From Parabacteroides merdae ATCC 43184 (GTDB lineage Bacteria > Bacteroidota > Bacteroidia > Bacteroidales > Tannerellaceae): a stretch of DNA of 64,000 nucleotides. Made by a program: the position numbers and the translations under genes. Shown here piece by piece: positions 44,813 through 53,526 of this stretch (its first letter is position 1; every line of letters starts with the position of its first letter). The notes under the pieces are model-generated. The model was given only the letters and a program-made list of their open reading frames with translations. It was not told the origin of the DNA and did not search any database. The stretch lies in contig NZ_CP102286.1 of NCBI RefSeq assembly GCF_025151215.1, positions 4,216,001-4,280,000 on the forward strand, given 5' to 3'.

Positions 44813-47500
44813 ATGTACAAAAGAATAGTGCTGTTTTTCATGTTTCTGGGATTTGCTTTCGGGGCTTTTGCTCAGGAAACTGACACTACCAAGGTTGAAG
44901 AGCCGGCAGAAGTGCCGGTCATTTCCTATTCGTCACCTCCCAAAAAGTATAAAATTGCGGATATCAAGGTGACGGGGATTAAGAATTATGATGATTTCGT
45001 GTTAATAGGCTTTTCCGGTTTGTCGGTAGGGGATGAGGTTACTATACCTGAGCCGGGCGGGGCGATTACAGATGCTGTAAAGCGTTTCTGGAAACATGGA
45101 CTATTCTCGGATGTAAAGATTTTGGCAACTAAAATAGAGGGAGATCAGGTTTGGTTGGAAATCCGATTGAAACAGCGTCCGCGTATTTCGGAAGTCAACT
45201 ATCATGGTATCAAGAAGGGGGAACGTGAAGATCTGGAAGCCCGTCTGGGGTTGCGTAAAGGATACCAGGTGACTCCTAACCTGATCGATCGTGCGACCAC
45301 GCTGATCAAGAAGTTCTTCGATGGCAAAGGCTTTAAGAATGTGGATGTCGAAATCCTTCAGAAAGACGATATCGCACATGAAGGTGAAGTGATCGTAGAT
45401 ATCAACATCAACAAGAACGAAAAGACCAAAATCCACAAGATCCATTTCGAAGGAAACAGTGCGTTGACTGATCGCGACTTGAAAAAGGCGATGAAAAAGA
45501 CGAACGAGAAGTTCAGCCTGTTTAACGACTGGAAGAGCAGTATCTTGGAAGCATTCAGCACGAAGAAATTTACGACTGAAGAATACGAAAACGATAAGAA
45601 ACACATTATCGAGAAATATAATGAAAAGGGATATCGCGATGCTGTTCTTGTGGAAGACAGTGTTGTGAACTATAACGATAAACGTGTGGATATCTTCCTG
45701 AAAGTGGAAGAAGGTGACAAATATTACCTGAAGGATATCAACTTTGTCGGTAATACGAAATATCCGACGGAACAGTTGTTATATATTTTAGGAATGAAAC
45801 CTGGCGATGTTTACAACCAGAAGAAACTGAATGAACGATTGACGACCGACGAGGATGCCGTTTCCAACTTGTATTATAACAACGGTTACATTTTCTTTGG
45901 GGCGGACCCGGTAGAAGTGGATGTCGAAAACGACTCCATCTCTTTGGAAGTACGTATTCAGGAAGGTCCTCAGGCGACTATCAACCGAGTGATCATTAAC
46001 GGTAACGACCGCCTGTATGAAGATATCGTGCGCCGTGAACTCCGTACGAAGCCGGGTATGTTGTTCAGTCGTGACGACTTGATGCGTTCAACCCGTGAAA
46101 TAGCACAGATGGGACATTTCGACCCGGAAAACTTGGTTCCGCAACCAATACCCGATCCAGATAACGGAACGGTGGATATCCAATACAACCTTGTGTCCAA
46201 GGCAAATGACCAGATCGAGTTCTCTGCCGGTTGGGGACAAACTGGTGTGATCGGTAAATTGAGTTTGAAGTTTACGAACTTCTCCATGAAGAACCTGCTG
46301 AATCCGAGTACATATAAAGGCATTATTCCGCAGGGTGAAGGACAGACGCTGACGTTGAGCGGTCAGACAAATGGACGTTACTATCAGGCATACAGCATAT
46401 CGTTTATGGATCCGTGGTTCGGAGGCAAACGACCGAATACATTGTCCGTGAGCGCCTACTTCTCCAAACAGACGGATATCAGTAGTAATTATTTGAGCAA
46501 TAACAGTTATGGTTATAACCCGTATTACGGTTATGGCGGCTATCCATACTATGGCGGCTACGGTGGCTATGGTTATGGCTACGGTTACGGTTATGGCAAT
46601 TATGGTAACTATGAGCTGGCCTATGACCCGGATAAGTCGATCATGATGTTCGGACTTTCTGCCGGTTATGGTAAGCGTTTGAACTGGCCGGATGATTACT
46701 TCCAGTTTATGGCGACTCTGAACTATCAGTTGTATATGATGAAAGACTGGGATTACTTCCTGGTAAATAACGGTAACTGTCATAACATCAACTTGGAATT
46801 GAATTTGCAGCGTAACTCTATTGACAATCCGCTGTACACACGTAAAGGCTCCCAGTTCATGTTCTCGGTTGCCGCCACTCCTCCTTGGTCTTTATGGGAC
46901 GGCAAGGACTATAAGAATATGAGCGATCAAGATGAAGCCAAGTTCCGTATGATCGAATATCATAAATGGAAATTCAAAGCGAAGATATTCTCTCCGCTGG
47001 CTCCTCTGACAGTAAAACGTACGCCGGTATTGATGACACGTGTCGAATACGGATTTCTGGGTTCTTACAACAAGTATAAGAAATCGCCGTTCGAAACCTT
47101 CTATATGGGGGGTGACGGTATGAGTGGATACTCAAGTACCTATGCAACCGAAACGATCGGTTTGAGAGGTTACGAGAATGGTAGTATTGCCGGTAACGGT
47201 GGCTACAATTCCTATGGTTACGCTTACTCCCGTCTGTCGATGGAGTTGCGCTATCCGTTCCTGTTGGAACCGTCTTCGACGATCTACGGTCTGGTATTTG
47301 TGGAAGCGGGTAATGCTTGGAGAGATTTGAAAGATTTCAATCCGTTCCAATTGAAGCGTTCTGCCGGTGTCGGTGTCCGTATCTTCCTCCCGATGATCGG
47401 TTTGATGGGTATCGACTGGGCTTACGGTTTCGACCGTCCTGATGGATACGATCAGAGAGGTGGTAGCAACTTCCACTTCATTATCGGTCAGGAATTTTAG
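44813..47500 (+). CDS. bamA: Outer-membrane protein assembly factor BamA
   Basis: Central subunit of the BAM complex that inserts beta-barrels into the outer membrane. It is 895 residues, with a signal peptide (about 1-20), POTRA domains (about 45-430, for example KIHFEGNSALTDRDLKKAM) and an Omp85 barrel ending FHFIIGQEF. Odd feature: residues 566-600 are almost only Tyr and Gly (with Asn, Pro), inside the barrel where an extracellular loop is expected. E. coli BamA has about 810 residues, so the excess is partly due to this loop. Upstream uppS and downstream Skp-like genes fit an envelope operon. Confidence 0.96.
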   Translation: MYKRIVLFFMFLGFAFGAFAQETDTTKVEEPAEVPVISYSSPPKKYKIADIKVTGIKNYDDFVLIGFSGLSVGDEVTIPEPGGAITDAVKRFWKHGLFSDVKILATKIEGDQVWLEIRLKQRPRISEVNYHGIKKGEREDLEARLGLRKGYQVTPNLIDRATTLIKKFFDGKGFKNVDVEILQKDDIAHEGEVIVDININKNEKTKIHKIHFEGNSALTDRDLKKAMKKTNEKFSLFNDWKSSILEAFSTKKFTTEEYENDKKHIIEKYNEKGYRDAVLVEDSVVNYNDKRVDIFLKVEEGDKYYLKDINFVGNTKYPTEQLLYILGMKPGDVYNQKKLNERLTTDEDAVSNLYYNNGYIFFGADPVEVDVENDSISLEVRIQEGPQATINRVIINGNDRLYEDIVRRELRTKPGMLFSRDDLMRSTREIAQMGHFDPENLVPQPIPDPDNGTVDIQYNLVSKANDQIEFSAGWGQTGVIGKLSLKFTNFSMKNLLNPSTYKGIIPQGEGQTLTLSGQTNGRYYQAYSISFMDPWFGGKRPNTLSVSAYFSKQTDISSNYLSNNSYGYNPYYGYGGYPYYGGYGGYGYGYGYGYGNYGNYELAYDPDKSIMMFGLSAGYGKRLNWPDDYFQFMATLNYQLYMMKDWDYFLVNNGNCHNINLELNLQRNSIDNPLYTRKGSQFMFSVAATPPWSLWDGKDYKNMSDQDEAKFRMIEYHKWKFKAKIFSPLAPLTVKRTPVLMTRVEYGFLGSYNKYKKSPFETFYMGGDGMSGYSSTYATETIGLRGYENGSIAGNGGYNSYGYAYSRLSMELRYPFLLEPSSTIYGLVFVEAGNAWRDLKDFNPFQLKRSAGVGVRIFLPMIGLMGIDWAYGFDRPDGYDQRGGSNFHFIIGQEF

Positions 47501-47533
47501 AAAATTGAATATTGAATGTTCAATATGAGATAG

Positions 47534-47570
47534 AAAAGACAATCGGATTTGTTTCCGGTTGTCTTTTTTG
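47534..47570 (+). terminator. Intrinsic terminator after bamA
   Basis: A 14-bp stem with one G-T pair (47534-47547 with 47554-47567), a 6-base loop and T-tract to 47569. It is preceded by a small palindrome ATATTGAA/TTCAATAT (47509-47526). Confidence 0.85.
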
Positions 47571-47667
47571 CGTTTGGGCATTCTTTGAACCGTACTTGGC
47601 AAGTCTGTTAAATTGTTAATTGTATCTTATTAATTTTCAATTTTCAACTTTCAAATTTCAATTCTCT

Positions 47668-47675
47668 TATCTTTG
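47668..47675 (+). promoter_or_regulatory. -7 promoter element of the first Skp-like gene
   Basis: TATCTTTG fits TAnnTTTG. It follows an AT-rich spacer of TTTTCAA repeats (47630-47660) and lies 33 bp before the ATG at 47709. Confidence 0.5.
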
Positions 47676-47708
47676 CAGTCAGAAGGTGTAACTATAAATG
47701 ACATGTGT

Positions 47709-48224
47709 ATGAAAAAGATTATTGCCTTAAGCTGTCTGTTGTTCCTCTGCTCGTTTGCAGGGCACGCACAAAAGTTTGCATTAATAGATATGGAATATAT
47801 ATTGAAAAATATTCCGGCTTATGAAATGACGAATGAGCAGTTGAGTCAGGTTTCCAAAAAATGGCAGAACGAAGTGGATGCTATCCAGCAGGAAGCGCAG
47901 AACATGTACAAGACTTACCAGAGCGATCTTGTATTTCTGTCTGCCGAGATGAAGTCGAAACGTGAAGAAGCGATCGTTCAGAAAGAACAGGAGGCACAGG
48001 ATTTGAAACGTAAATATTTTGGTCCTGAAGGCGAACTGTTTAAAAAACGTGAAAGCCTGATGAAGCCGATACAGGATGAGATCTACAATGCCGTGAAGGA
48101 AATCTCCGAAGACAAAGGTTATCAGATGGTCATGGACCGGGCGTCGTCAATGAATATCATTTTTGCTTCTCCGAAGATCGATATAAGCAATGAAGTCCTG
48201 ATAAAGTTAGGATATTCAAAATAA
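47709..48224 (+). CDS. OmpH/Skp-family periplasmic chaperone (first copy)
   Basis: Holds unfolded outer-membrane proteins during transit to BAM. It is 171 residues from the ATG at 47709 (signal MKKIIALSCLLFLCSFAGHA). An ATG two codons upstream is possible. The mature protein has FALIDMEYILKNIPAYE, the Skp core start, followed by long coiled-coil arms rich in Gln, Lys and Glu (about 45-120). It is paired with a second paralogue 72 bp downstream, as is common in Bacteroidetes. Confidence 0.9.
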   Translation: MKKIIALSCLLFLCSFAGHAQKFALIDMEYILKNIPAYEMTNEQLSQVSKKWQNEVDAIQQEAQNMYKTYQSDLVFLSAEMKSKREEAIVQKEQEAQDLKRKYFGPEGELFKKRESLMKPIQDEIYNAVKEISEDKGYQMVMDRASSMNIIFASPKIDISNEVLIKLGYSK

Positions 48225-48229
48225 ATGCT

Positions 48230-48237
48230 TACATTTG
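48230..48237 (+). promoter_or_regulatory. -7 promoter element of the second Skp-like gene
   Basis: TACATTTG fits TAnnTTTG and lies 59 bp before the ATG at 48297. The second copy may thus be transcribed separately. Confidence 0.4.
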
Positions 48238-48296
48238 TGCGCTTTAATGAAGCAAATTAAGAATATGATTAATAACAAGTAATATTTTATAGGAAA

Positions 48297-48794
48297 ATGA
48301 AGAAACTGATTATTTTTTTGTTGATGATGCTCCCGTTGGGCGTTTTTGCTCAAGAATCTAAGATTGCGATTGTAAATACGCAGGAAGTGATCCAGGCTAT
48401 GCCGGAATTTGCAACGATGCAGAAACAAATGGCTGATATGGAAGCCAAATATAAAAACGAAATGCAGGTGATGCAGGATGAATACAATAAGAAGTATTCC
48501 GATTTTGTTGCACAGCAGGATTCATTGACAGAAAATATCAAAATGAGAAGAATGCAGGAATTGCAGGATATGGAACAGCGTACACAGAACTTCATCCAGA
48601 TTTCTCAGCAGGATTTCCAGAAGAAGCAGGGTGAGTTGTTTACTCCGATCCAGGACAAACTGAAAAATGCAATCAAGGCAGTCGGTGACGAAAAAGGATA
48701 TACTTATATTCTGGATCCTCAGATTGTTCTTTATCAGGGTAATACTGCTGTTGACGCAACTCAGTTCGTAAAAGCTAAGTTAGGTATTAACTAA
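48297..48794 (+). CDS. OmpH/Skp-family periplasmic chaperone (second copy)
   Basis: A paralogue of the preceding gene, 165 residues, with signal peptide ending GVFA. KIAIVNTQEVIQAMPEFATM is the Skp core start. It is followed by Met/Gln-rich coiled-coil arms (about 45-115) and a core-closing segment ending QFVKAKLGIN. The two copies share design but little exact sequence, so the duplication is old. Followed by its own hairpin. Confidence 0.92.
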   Translation: MKKLIIFLLMMLPLGVFAQESKIAIVNTQEVIQAMPEFATMQKQMADMEAKYKNEMQVMQDEYNKKYSDFVAQQDSLTENIKMRRMQELQDMEQRTQNFIQISQQDFQKKQGELFTPIQDKLKNAIKAVGDEKGYTYILDPQIVLYQGNTAVDATQFVKAKLGIN

Positions 48795-48812
48795 TATAAT
48801 TAGCAAACATAA

Positions 48813-48847
48813 AATAGCGAAGACTGAAGTCCTCGCTATTATCTTTT
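48813..48847 (+). terminator. Hairpin terminator after the second Skp-like gene
   Basis: A 12-bp stem with one mismatch (48813-48824 with 48829-48840), a TGAA loop and a short T-rich tail. Confidence 0.65.
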
Positions 48848-48850
48848 AAG

Positions 48851-48916
48851 GCACGGATTTCACGTATTTACACGGATAAATTTATTTTCTTTCCGCGTTT
48901 TCAGTGAAATCCGTGC
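48851..48916. repeat. Intergenic inverted-repeat element, CACGGAT type
   Basis: GCACGGATTTCAC (48851-48863) is the exact inverted copy of 48904-48916. Inside lies a third, degenerate copy, ACACGGATAA near 48870. The structure is the same as in 29086-29182: terminal inverted repeats plus internal degenerate copies. Confidence 0.65.
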
Positions 48917-48947
48917 TTGAATTATATATAAATAAACAACTTCTCTC

Positions 48948-49784
48948 ATGTTTTCATCAGTACCAGGTCCGATTGGTATCTTCGACTCCGGTTACGGGGG
49001 GCTTACCATTTTTGATAAGATCAGAGCAGCAATGCCGGGGTATGATTATATTTATTTGGGCGATAATGCCCGTTCTCCCTATGGTACGCGTTCGTTCGAA
49101 GTCGTGTATCGTTTTACAAAGCAGGCTGTGGAGACGCTTTTCAATGAGGGATGCCAGCTTGTAATCTTGGCTTGCAATACGGCATCGGCAAAGGCATTGC
49201 GTACGATCCAACAGCGGGACTTGCCACAGTGGGACCCGGCTCGTCGGGTGTTGGGCGTAATCCGTCCGACGGTGGAGCTGATGGATAAGATCAGTAAGAG
49301 CAAGCATGTCGGTATTTTAGGGACGACCGGCACCATTACTTCCGACTCCTATTCGCTGGAAATAAAAAAGATGTTTCCTCATATGACGGTGACGGGTGAA
49401 GCCTGCCCGATGTGGGTTCCGCTGGTTGAGAATAATGAGTTCGATTCACCGGGAGCGGATTATTTCGTGCGGAAGCATTTGGAACATATTTTGGCTGCCG
49501 ATCCGGAGATCGATACGCTCGTCTTGGGCTGCACGCATTATCCGTTGCTGATCGAAAAGATCAAGGCATTCCTGCCTGAGGGAATTACTTTATTCTCGCA
49601 GGGAGAATACGTAGCCGCGAGCCTGACCGACTATCTACGCCGTCATCCCGAAATGGATATCCGTTTGACAAAGCAGGGAAACTGTCGTTTCCTGACCACC
49701 GAGTCCGCTGCCAAATTCTCCGATGCCGCCTCTGTTTTCTTGAATCATCCGGTAGAGGTGGAACAGATTCGATTGGTTGAATGA
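48948..49784 (+). CDS. murI: Glutamate racemase
   Basis: Makes D-glutamate for peptidoglycan, 278 residues. Asp13-Ser14 lie in GIFDSGYGG. The two catalytic cysteines are Cys76 (LACNTAS) and Cys195 (LGCTHYPLL). The length is normal. It ends the envelope block and is convergent with yccF. Confidence 0.96.
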   Translation: MFSSVPGPIGIFDSGYGGLTIFDKIRAAMPGYDYIYLGDNARSPYGTRSFEVVYRFTKQAVETLFNEGCQLVILACNTASAKALRTIQQRDLPQWDPARRVLGVIRPTVELMDKISKSKHVGILGTTGTITSDSYSLEIKKMFPHMTVTGEACPMWVPLVENNEFDSPGADYFVRKHLEHILAADPEIDTLVLGCTHYPLLIEKIKAFLPEGITLFSQGEYVAASLTDYLRRHPEMDIRLTKQGNCRFLTTESAAKFSDAASVFLNHPVEVEQIRLVE

Positions 49785-49860
49785 ATAATCTGCCAATCGA
49801 TGCTTGCACTTGTGTGTGGAAGCACGACTGGACTATCTGGTGATAGACTGTCCTTTTCTC

Positions 49861-50229
49861 TTAAACGATATTTTTTCCGAACGGCGAAAGAGCCAGTGCG
49901 GCCATCTTGAAATGCTGTCTGCCGAAAGGAATGCCGATAATCGTGATGCACAGCAGTAACCCGAAAAACAGGTGTGTCAGGCAGATCCAGAAGCCACCGA
50001 TGAAGATCCAGATCACGTTCATGACCAGGCACAGGCAACCACCTGAATTACCGTTGTCCGTCACCCGGCTGCCGAAGGGCCAAAGGGCCAGCATTCCTAA
50101 TTTCAATGTCTGCAACCCGAAAGGGATACCGATTATCGTAATCATCAGCAGCAAGCTGGATATCAGATATTCCACAGCGGTAAGCAACCCGCCGCAGATA
50201 AGCCAAATGATATTACCCAAAAATTTCAT
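49861..50229 (-). CDS. yccF: YccF-domain inner-membrane protein
   Basis: A 122-residue membrane protein made of two tandem YccF (DUF307) repeats, each ending in the signature ITIIGIPFG (at about 30-40 and 94-103). About four membrane segments. Function unknown. It lies 10 bp after the M23 peptidase gene and is the last gene of that small operon. Confidence 0.9.
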   Translation of the reverse strand: MKFLGNIIWLICGGLLTAVEYLISSLLLMITIIGIPFGLQTLKLGMLALWPFGSRVTDNGNSGGCLCLVMNVIWIFIGGFWICLTHLFFGLLLCITIIGIPFGRQHFKMAALALSPFGKNIV

Positions 50230-50239
50230 AGCATCAATA

Positions 50240-51490
50240 TTATAAATTATTTTTTACTCTCATGCTGTCCAATTCTGCCAACACCGTCTGCTTCACGATG
50301 GCAAAGCTGTCGCGCAGTTCCGGTTTGACCGGCAGCGAAGGCGGAGCTTCCATCTGTAACGGGTTGATCGGCTGTCCGTTCTTATATACCCGGAAATCGA
50401 GGTGAGGCCCTGTCGAAAGCCCTGTCGAGCCAACGTAGCCGATAACCTGTCCCTGCTCGACATGGCTGCCGACTTGTATGTCTTTGGCATATTTGCTCAG
50501 GTGCATATAGGAAGTCGTATATACGGAGTTATGTTTTACTTTCAGCGTATGGCCTCCTCCGCCCATATAGCCTTTGGCGATGACGGTCCCCGCTCCGATA
50601 CTCTTGACTTCCGTTCCGACGGGAGCCGCATAGTCTACTCCATGATGTGCCCGATAGCGTTTCAGGATCGGATGGAAGCGGGCGTTCGTGAAACGCGATG
50701 TGATGCGGAAGAAGTCCAACGGAGCCTTCAGGAAAGCCTTCCTGAGGCTGTTCCCTTCAAGATCGAAATATTCGAAAACGCTATCCTGGGTGAATGGTAT
50801 GGCTGTAAAATCTTTTCCTTGATGCGTGAAGACGGCTCCCTCGATGGAGGTGATATTCAGGGCTGTCGTGTCGTCTATATAGGCAACGTCGTACAACACC
50901 CGGAATGAGTCTCCTTCTTTTACATCGAAAAAGTCGATCTGCCAGGCATATACATCCGAAATCTTGATCGCCAGTAACGGGTCCGCTCCACTTGCCTTGA
51001 TCACGTTCCAAAGGGAAGAATTGATTGTCCCTTCTGTGTAATGGCGTTTGATGGTAATAGGCTTGTTGAATTCGTATGCCAGGATCGAATCGCCTGTCAG
51101 GTCGATGACGGCATAATCGACAAGTGATTTGGCAAAGGCGATATAACGTATATCGGCAACGCTGTCCTGAGTTGTAAATGTATAATAGTTCATACCCGCA
51201 CGGAGTTTGGTCGGGTTCAGAACATGGATGGAGGCTTTCGTAATGCTGTCTGCTTTCAAGGCGGAGAAACCGAGGGCTGAAAAGATTGCGGCGGGATTAT
51301 CGCCGTTTCTCATCTTGTACTCCGTCACGTCCAACGAGTCGATGCAGATGCCATATTGATATACGTGTTGCAGGCTGTCCAGCCATTCGCTGTCGACTCC
51401 TTCTTCTTCGGGTTGTTGTTTCGTATGTGTGCAGGAAAAGCAGGTAAGCAGTCCTGCGAGTAACAAATATAGGACGATGCTCTTATTCAT
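50240..51490 (-). CDS. M23-family metallopeptidase lipoprotein (LytM-type)
   Basis: Zinc endopeptidase that likely cuts peptidoglycan cross-links, 416 residues, with lipobox CFSC (Cys20). The N-terminal two-thirds is a beta-rich region. The LytM domain (about 265-370) holds the zinc ligands His283 and Asp287-region (HHGVDYAAP) and the HLDF motif at 363-366. Its ATG overlaps the stop of the upstream 55-residue gene (ATGA), so translation is coupled. It was first called from motif content, and all ligands are present, so it should be active. Confidence 0.93.
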   Translation of the reverse strand: MNKSIVLYLLLAGLLTCFSCTHTKQQPEEEGVDSEWLDSLQHVYQYGICIDSLDVTEYKMRNGDNPAAIFSALGFSALKADSITKASIHVLNPTKLRAGMNYYTFTTQDSVADIRYIAFAKSLVDYAVIDLTGDSILAYEFNKPITIKRHYTEGTINSSLWNVIKASGADPLLAIKISDVYAWQIDFFDVKEGDSFRVLYDVAYIDDTTALNITSIEGAVFTHQGKDFTAIPFTQDSVFEYFDLEGNSLRKAFLKAPLDFFRITSRFTNARFHPILKRYRAHHGVDYAAPVGTEVKSIGAGTVIAKGYMGGGGHTLKVKHNSVYTTSYMHLSKYAKDIQVGSHVEQGQVIGYVGSTGLSTGPHLDFRVYKNGQPINPLQMEAPPSLPVKPELRDSFAIVKQTVLAELDSMRVKNNL

Positions 51491-51654
51491 TCTCCGGCTT
51501 CTTTTTTCATCTCTGTTAGTTCTTCTACCTGTTTTTGTGACAATTGAAGTGCCTTTTCCAGGTCTTCCACTTTAAATCCTTTTCTATTCATAAGGCAAAC
51601 GAGGTTGCGTCCGTGATGTATGCTGCTGTCGTTCAATAAATCTTTTGTGTCCAT
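51487..51654 (-). CDS. Small HTH-like protein coupled to the M23 peptidase gene
   Basis: A 55-residue open frame from ATG 51654 to TGA 51487. It has HHGRNLVCLMNRKGFKVEDL, then EKALQLSQKQVEELTE, which looks like the first helices of an XRE-type helix-turn-helix domain. The stop overlaps the next start as ATGA, a strong sign of translation. A -7 box lies at 51679-51686. No close family is recognised; a short regulator of the peptidase operon or a structural small protein are both possible. Confidence 0.6.
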   Translation of the reverse strand: MDTKDLLNDSSIHHGRNLVCLMNRKGFKVEDLEKALQLSQKQVEELTEMKKEAGE

Positions 51655-51678
51655 ATCATACTATTTTATACGTTGCAA

Positions 51679-51686
51679 CAAATATA
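51679..51686 (-). promoter_or_regulatory. -7 promoter element of the small-protein/M23/yccF operon
   Basis: TATATTTG on the minus strand fits TAnnTTTG and lies 24 bp before the ATG at 51654. No -33 match. Confidence 0.45.
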
Positions 51687-51765
51687 CAAAATTAATCTGT
51701 AAGCCTTATTAATTGACCAACTCCTTTGTCGGTGGTCCGGATATTGGCGAAGCATAAATGTTGAT

Positions 51766-52375
51766 ACCGGTAAATCATCATTCGGATTATTATTCTACAA
51801 ACTTATTATTGATTGTGAAAACAACTGTCATACTATCATACTTTGCTTTTGGCAGTATGAATATCAATACTTATGTGGAATGATAGTAGGCATGATGGAT
51901 GTTTTTTCAACTATCATACCATCATGAAAACAATAACTTTTTCACATGTAACATATAGCATATTTTCAGCAATATAGTTACATTTTTTTGTCGAGACCCG
52001 GGTGTCAGACGTCTGCAGACCCGGGTCTCAAGACCGCTCAGATGGAGGTGTAAATGGCTCTGATACGGGCATTTTGAGGAAAAAATCTAACGTCTTTCTT
52101 ATAAAAAAGTAACGTGTTCCGGCAAAAAAGGCTTATGCTTTCCTGAAAACATTCTGTTTTTAACACTTTTGGAGTGTATCTGTTTCGGGTAAAACGGCTA
52201 AAATGATGGTTAAACTGCTGATTTATGATAGTTGCATGATAGTTAAAAAGGAAACTGTCATGCCTATATGTTATGATGTTCAAGTTATATACAAGAAACA
52301 TGATAGTATGATAGTTGTTTTTTTTAATTCATTATAGTACTGATAAGTTTGAACCGTAAATGCAGATTTACCGGT
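51766..52375. repeat. 610-bp imperfect inverted-repeat element (MITE-like)
   Basis: Six blocks pair across one centre near 52070-52077: 51766-51776/52365-52375 (11 bp), 51798-51806/52343-52351 (9 bp), 51820-51839/52300-52319 (20 bp, one mismatch), 51887-51895/52258-52266, 51909-51917/52236-52244 and 51921-51925/52225-52229. The arms are about 165 bp. ATGATAGT motifs recur throughout. It holds no credible gene and fills most of the 970-bp gap between the small gene and the META genes. A non-autonomous mobile element, a replication or regulatory structure, or a degenerate invertible segment are possible. Confidence 0.65.
51993..52029. repeat. GC-rich nested palindrome
   Basis: GAGACCCGGGT (51993-52003) pairs with ACCCGGGTCTC (52019-52029), and the space between holds a perfect 10-bp palindrome CAGACGTCTG (52006-52015). 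It is GC-rich within AT-rich DNA and lies off-centre inside the 610-bp element. Confidence 0.7.
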
Positions 52376-52625
52376 GAACTAACGGGTAAGGCTGAACCTC
52401 GTGCCGCAAGCTCTCTTTTGCCGTCTGCTTTAGCTGATGAATAGATGATTGTTCCCGGCTTTGCCGGTTCCTCTGTGGTTTTTTAACCCCTTTAAATACA
52501 ATACAAGCTGTGAATGGGGTGTAAGAATGGTTAATGAATATTAAATAATGAGCTTGTCGGGAACTTTTTGCAATGATTCGGCGTCTTATATTTACGAGTG
52601 ATTATTATAAATGAAAAAGTAAAAA

Positions 52626-53051
52626 ATGAAAAAAGCTATTTTGACACTTTTGATGATTCCTGCTTTTGTCGGGATGTTGTTTTCTTGCTCTGAAGTCAAA
52701 ACGGATGCAAAGAAGTTGGAAGGTAAATGGAATATTGTGGAAGTAAAAGGAGAAAAAATACTGAAAGAAGGTTTGCCCAATATGGAGTTTGATATGAAAG
52801 ATAATAAAGTTCACGGTAATGCCGGATGTAATATCTTTAATTCGACTGTCGTGCTGGACGACCAGGATATTTCTTCCATCACGATCAACCCCGCAGCCAC
52901 TACCATGATGGCTTGTCCGGATATGGAGATCGAAGATGCGATCTTGAAAGCTATGGGAAACGTGAAAGGTGTGAAGGCCGGCCAGTCCGAAAATGAAATG
53001 TTGCTGGTCGATGCTGACGGTAACGTGTTGATGGTTTTGTCAAAAAACTAA
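52626..53051 (+). CDS. META-domain (HslJ-like) lipoprotein, first copy
   Basis: A 141-residue lipoprotein (lipobox MLFSC, Cys21) with one META/HslJ domain. LEGKWNIVEVKGE opens the domain, and GNAGCNIFN and TTMMACPDMEIEDAIL are its hallmarks. META proteins often respond to heat, antibiotics or oxidative stress, but the molecular role is unclear. It lies 10 bp before a paralogue. Confidence 0.9.
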   Translation: MKKAILTLLMIPAFVGMLFSCSEVKTDAKKLEGKWNIVEVKGEKILKEGLPNMEFDMKDNKVHGNAGCNIFNSTVVLDDQDISSITINPAATTMMACPDMEIEDAILKAMGNVKGVKAGQSENEMLLVDADGNVLMVLSKN

Positions 53052-53061
53052 TTGGATAGAA

Positions 53062-53505
53062 ATGAAGAAGTACATGTATCTTTGTCTTGCGGCGTTGAGT
53101 ATCGGTATCTTTGCTTCTTGTAAGGCGAAAAAAGGTGTGGAAGCGACTTTCTCCGACCTGGATGGTAGTTGGAATATTGTCGAATTGAACGGCAAGGTGT
53201 TGAATCCTGCCGAGACGAATCAAGTCATCGAGTTCGACGTGGCTCGCCATTCCCTTTCCGGAAGAGCTGGATGCAATCGGATGATGGGGCAGATCGAATA
53301 CAGCGATTCCCGCAAGAATATCATTAAATTCCCGCAGGTTGCGACAACGCGTATGGCTTGTCCGGATATGAGTGGTGAGCGTGAATTGTTGCAGGCTTTG
53401 GATAAAGTCGTTCGCTTTGATGCAGTAGGTGAGGTGAAACCGGTCAATAAAATCGCTTTATATGGCACGGACAATACCAAATTGATGGTAATTGAAAAGA
53501 AGTGA
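53062..53505 (+). CDS. META-domain (HslJ-like) lipoprotein, second copy
   Basis: A 147-residue paralogue of the preceding gene (lipobox IFASC, Cys20) with the same SWNIVELNGK opening, GRAGCNRMMG and TTRMACPDM-type motifs. The tandem pair probably arose by duplication and is one transcript ending at the hairpin at 53527. Confidence 0.9.
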   Translation: MKKYMYLCLAALSIGIFASCKAKKGVEATFSDLDGSWNIVELNGKVLNPAETNQVIEFDVARHSLSGRAGCNRMMGQIEYSDSRKNIIKFPQVATTRMACPDMSGERELLQALDKVVRFDAVGEVKPVNKIALYGTDNTKLMVIEKK

Positions 53506-53526
53506 CTTTCATTGTGAAATGTTTGG

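Noticed and set aside
52038..52301. 87-residue minus-strand frame in the inverted-repeat element
   Set aside because: Composition is His/Asn/Phe-rich and shaped by the ATGATAGT repeats, with no promoter and no conserved motif.
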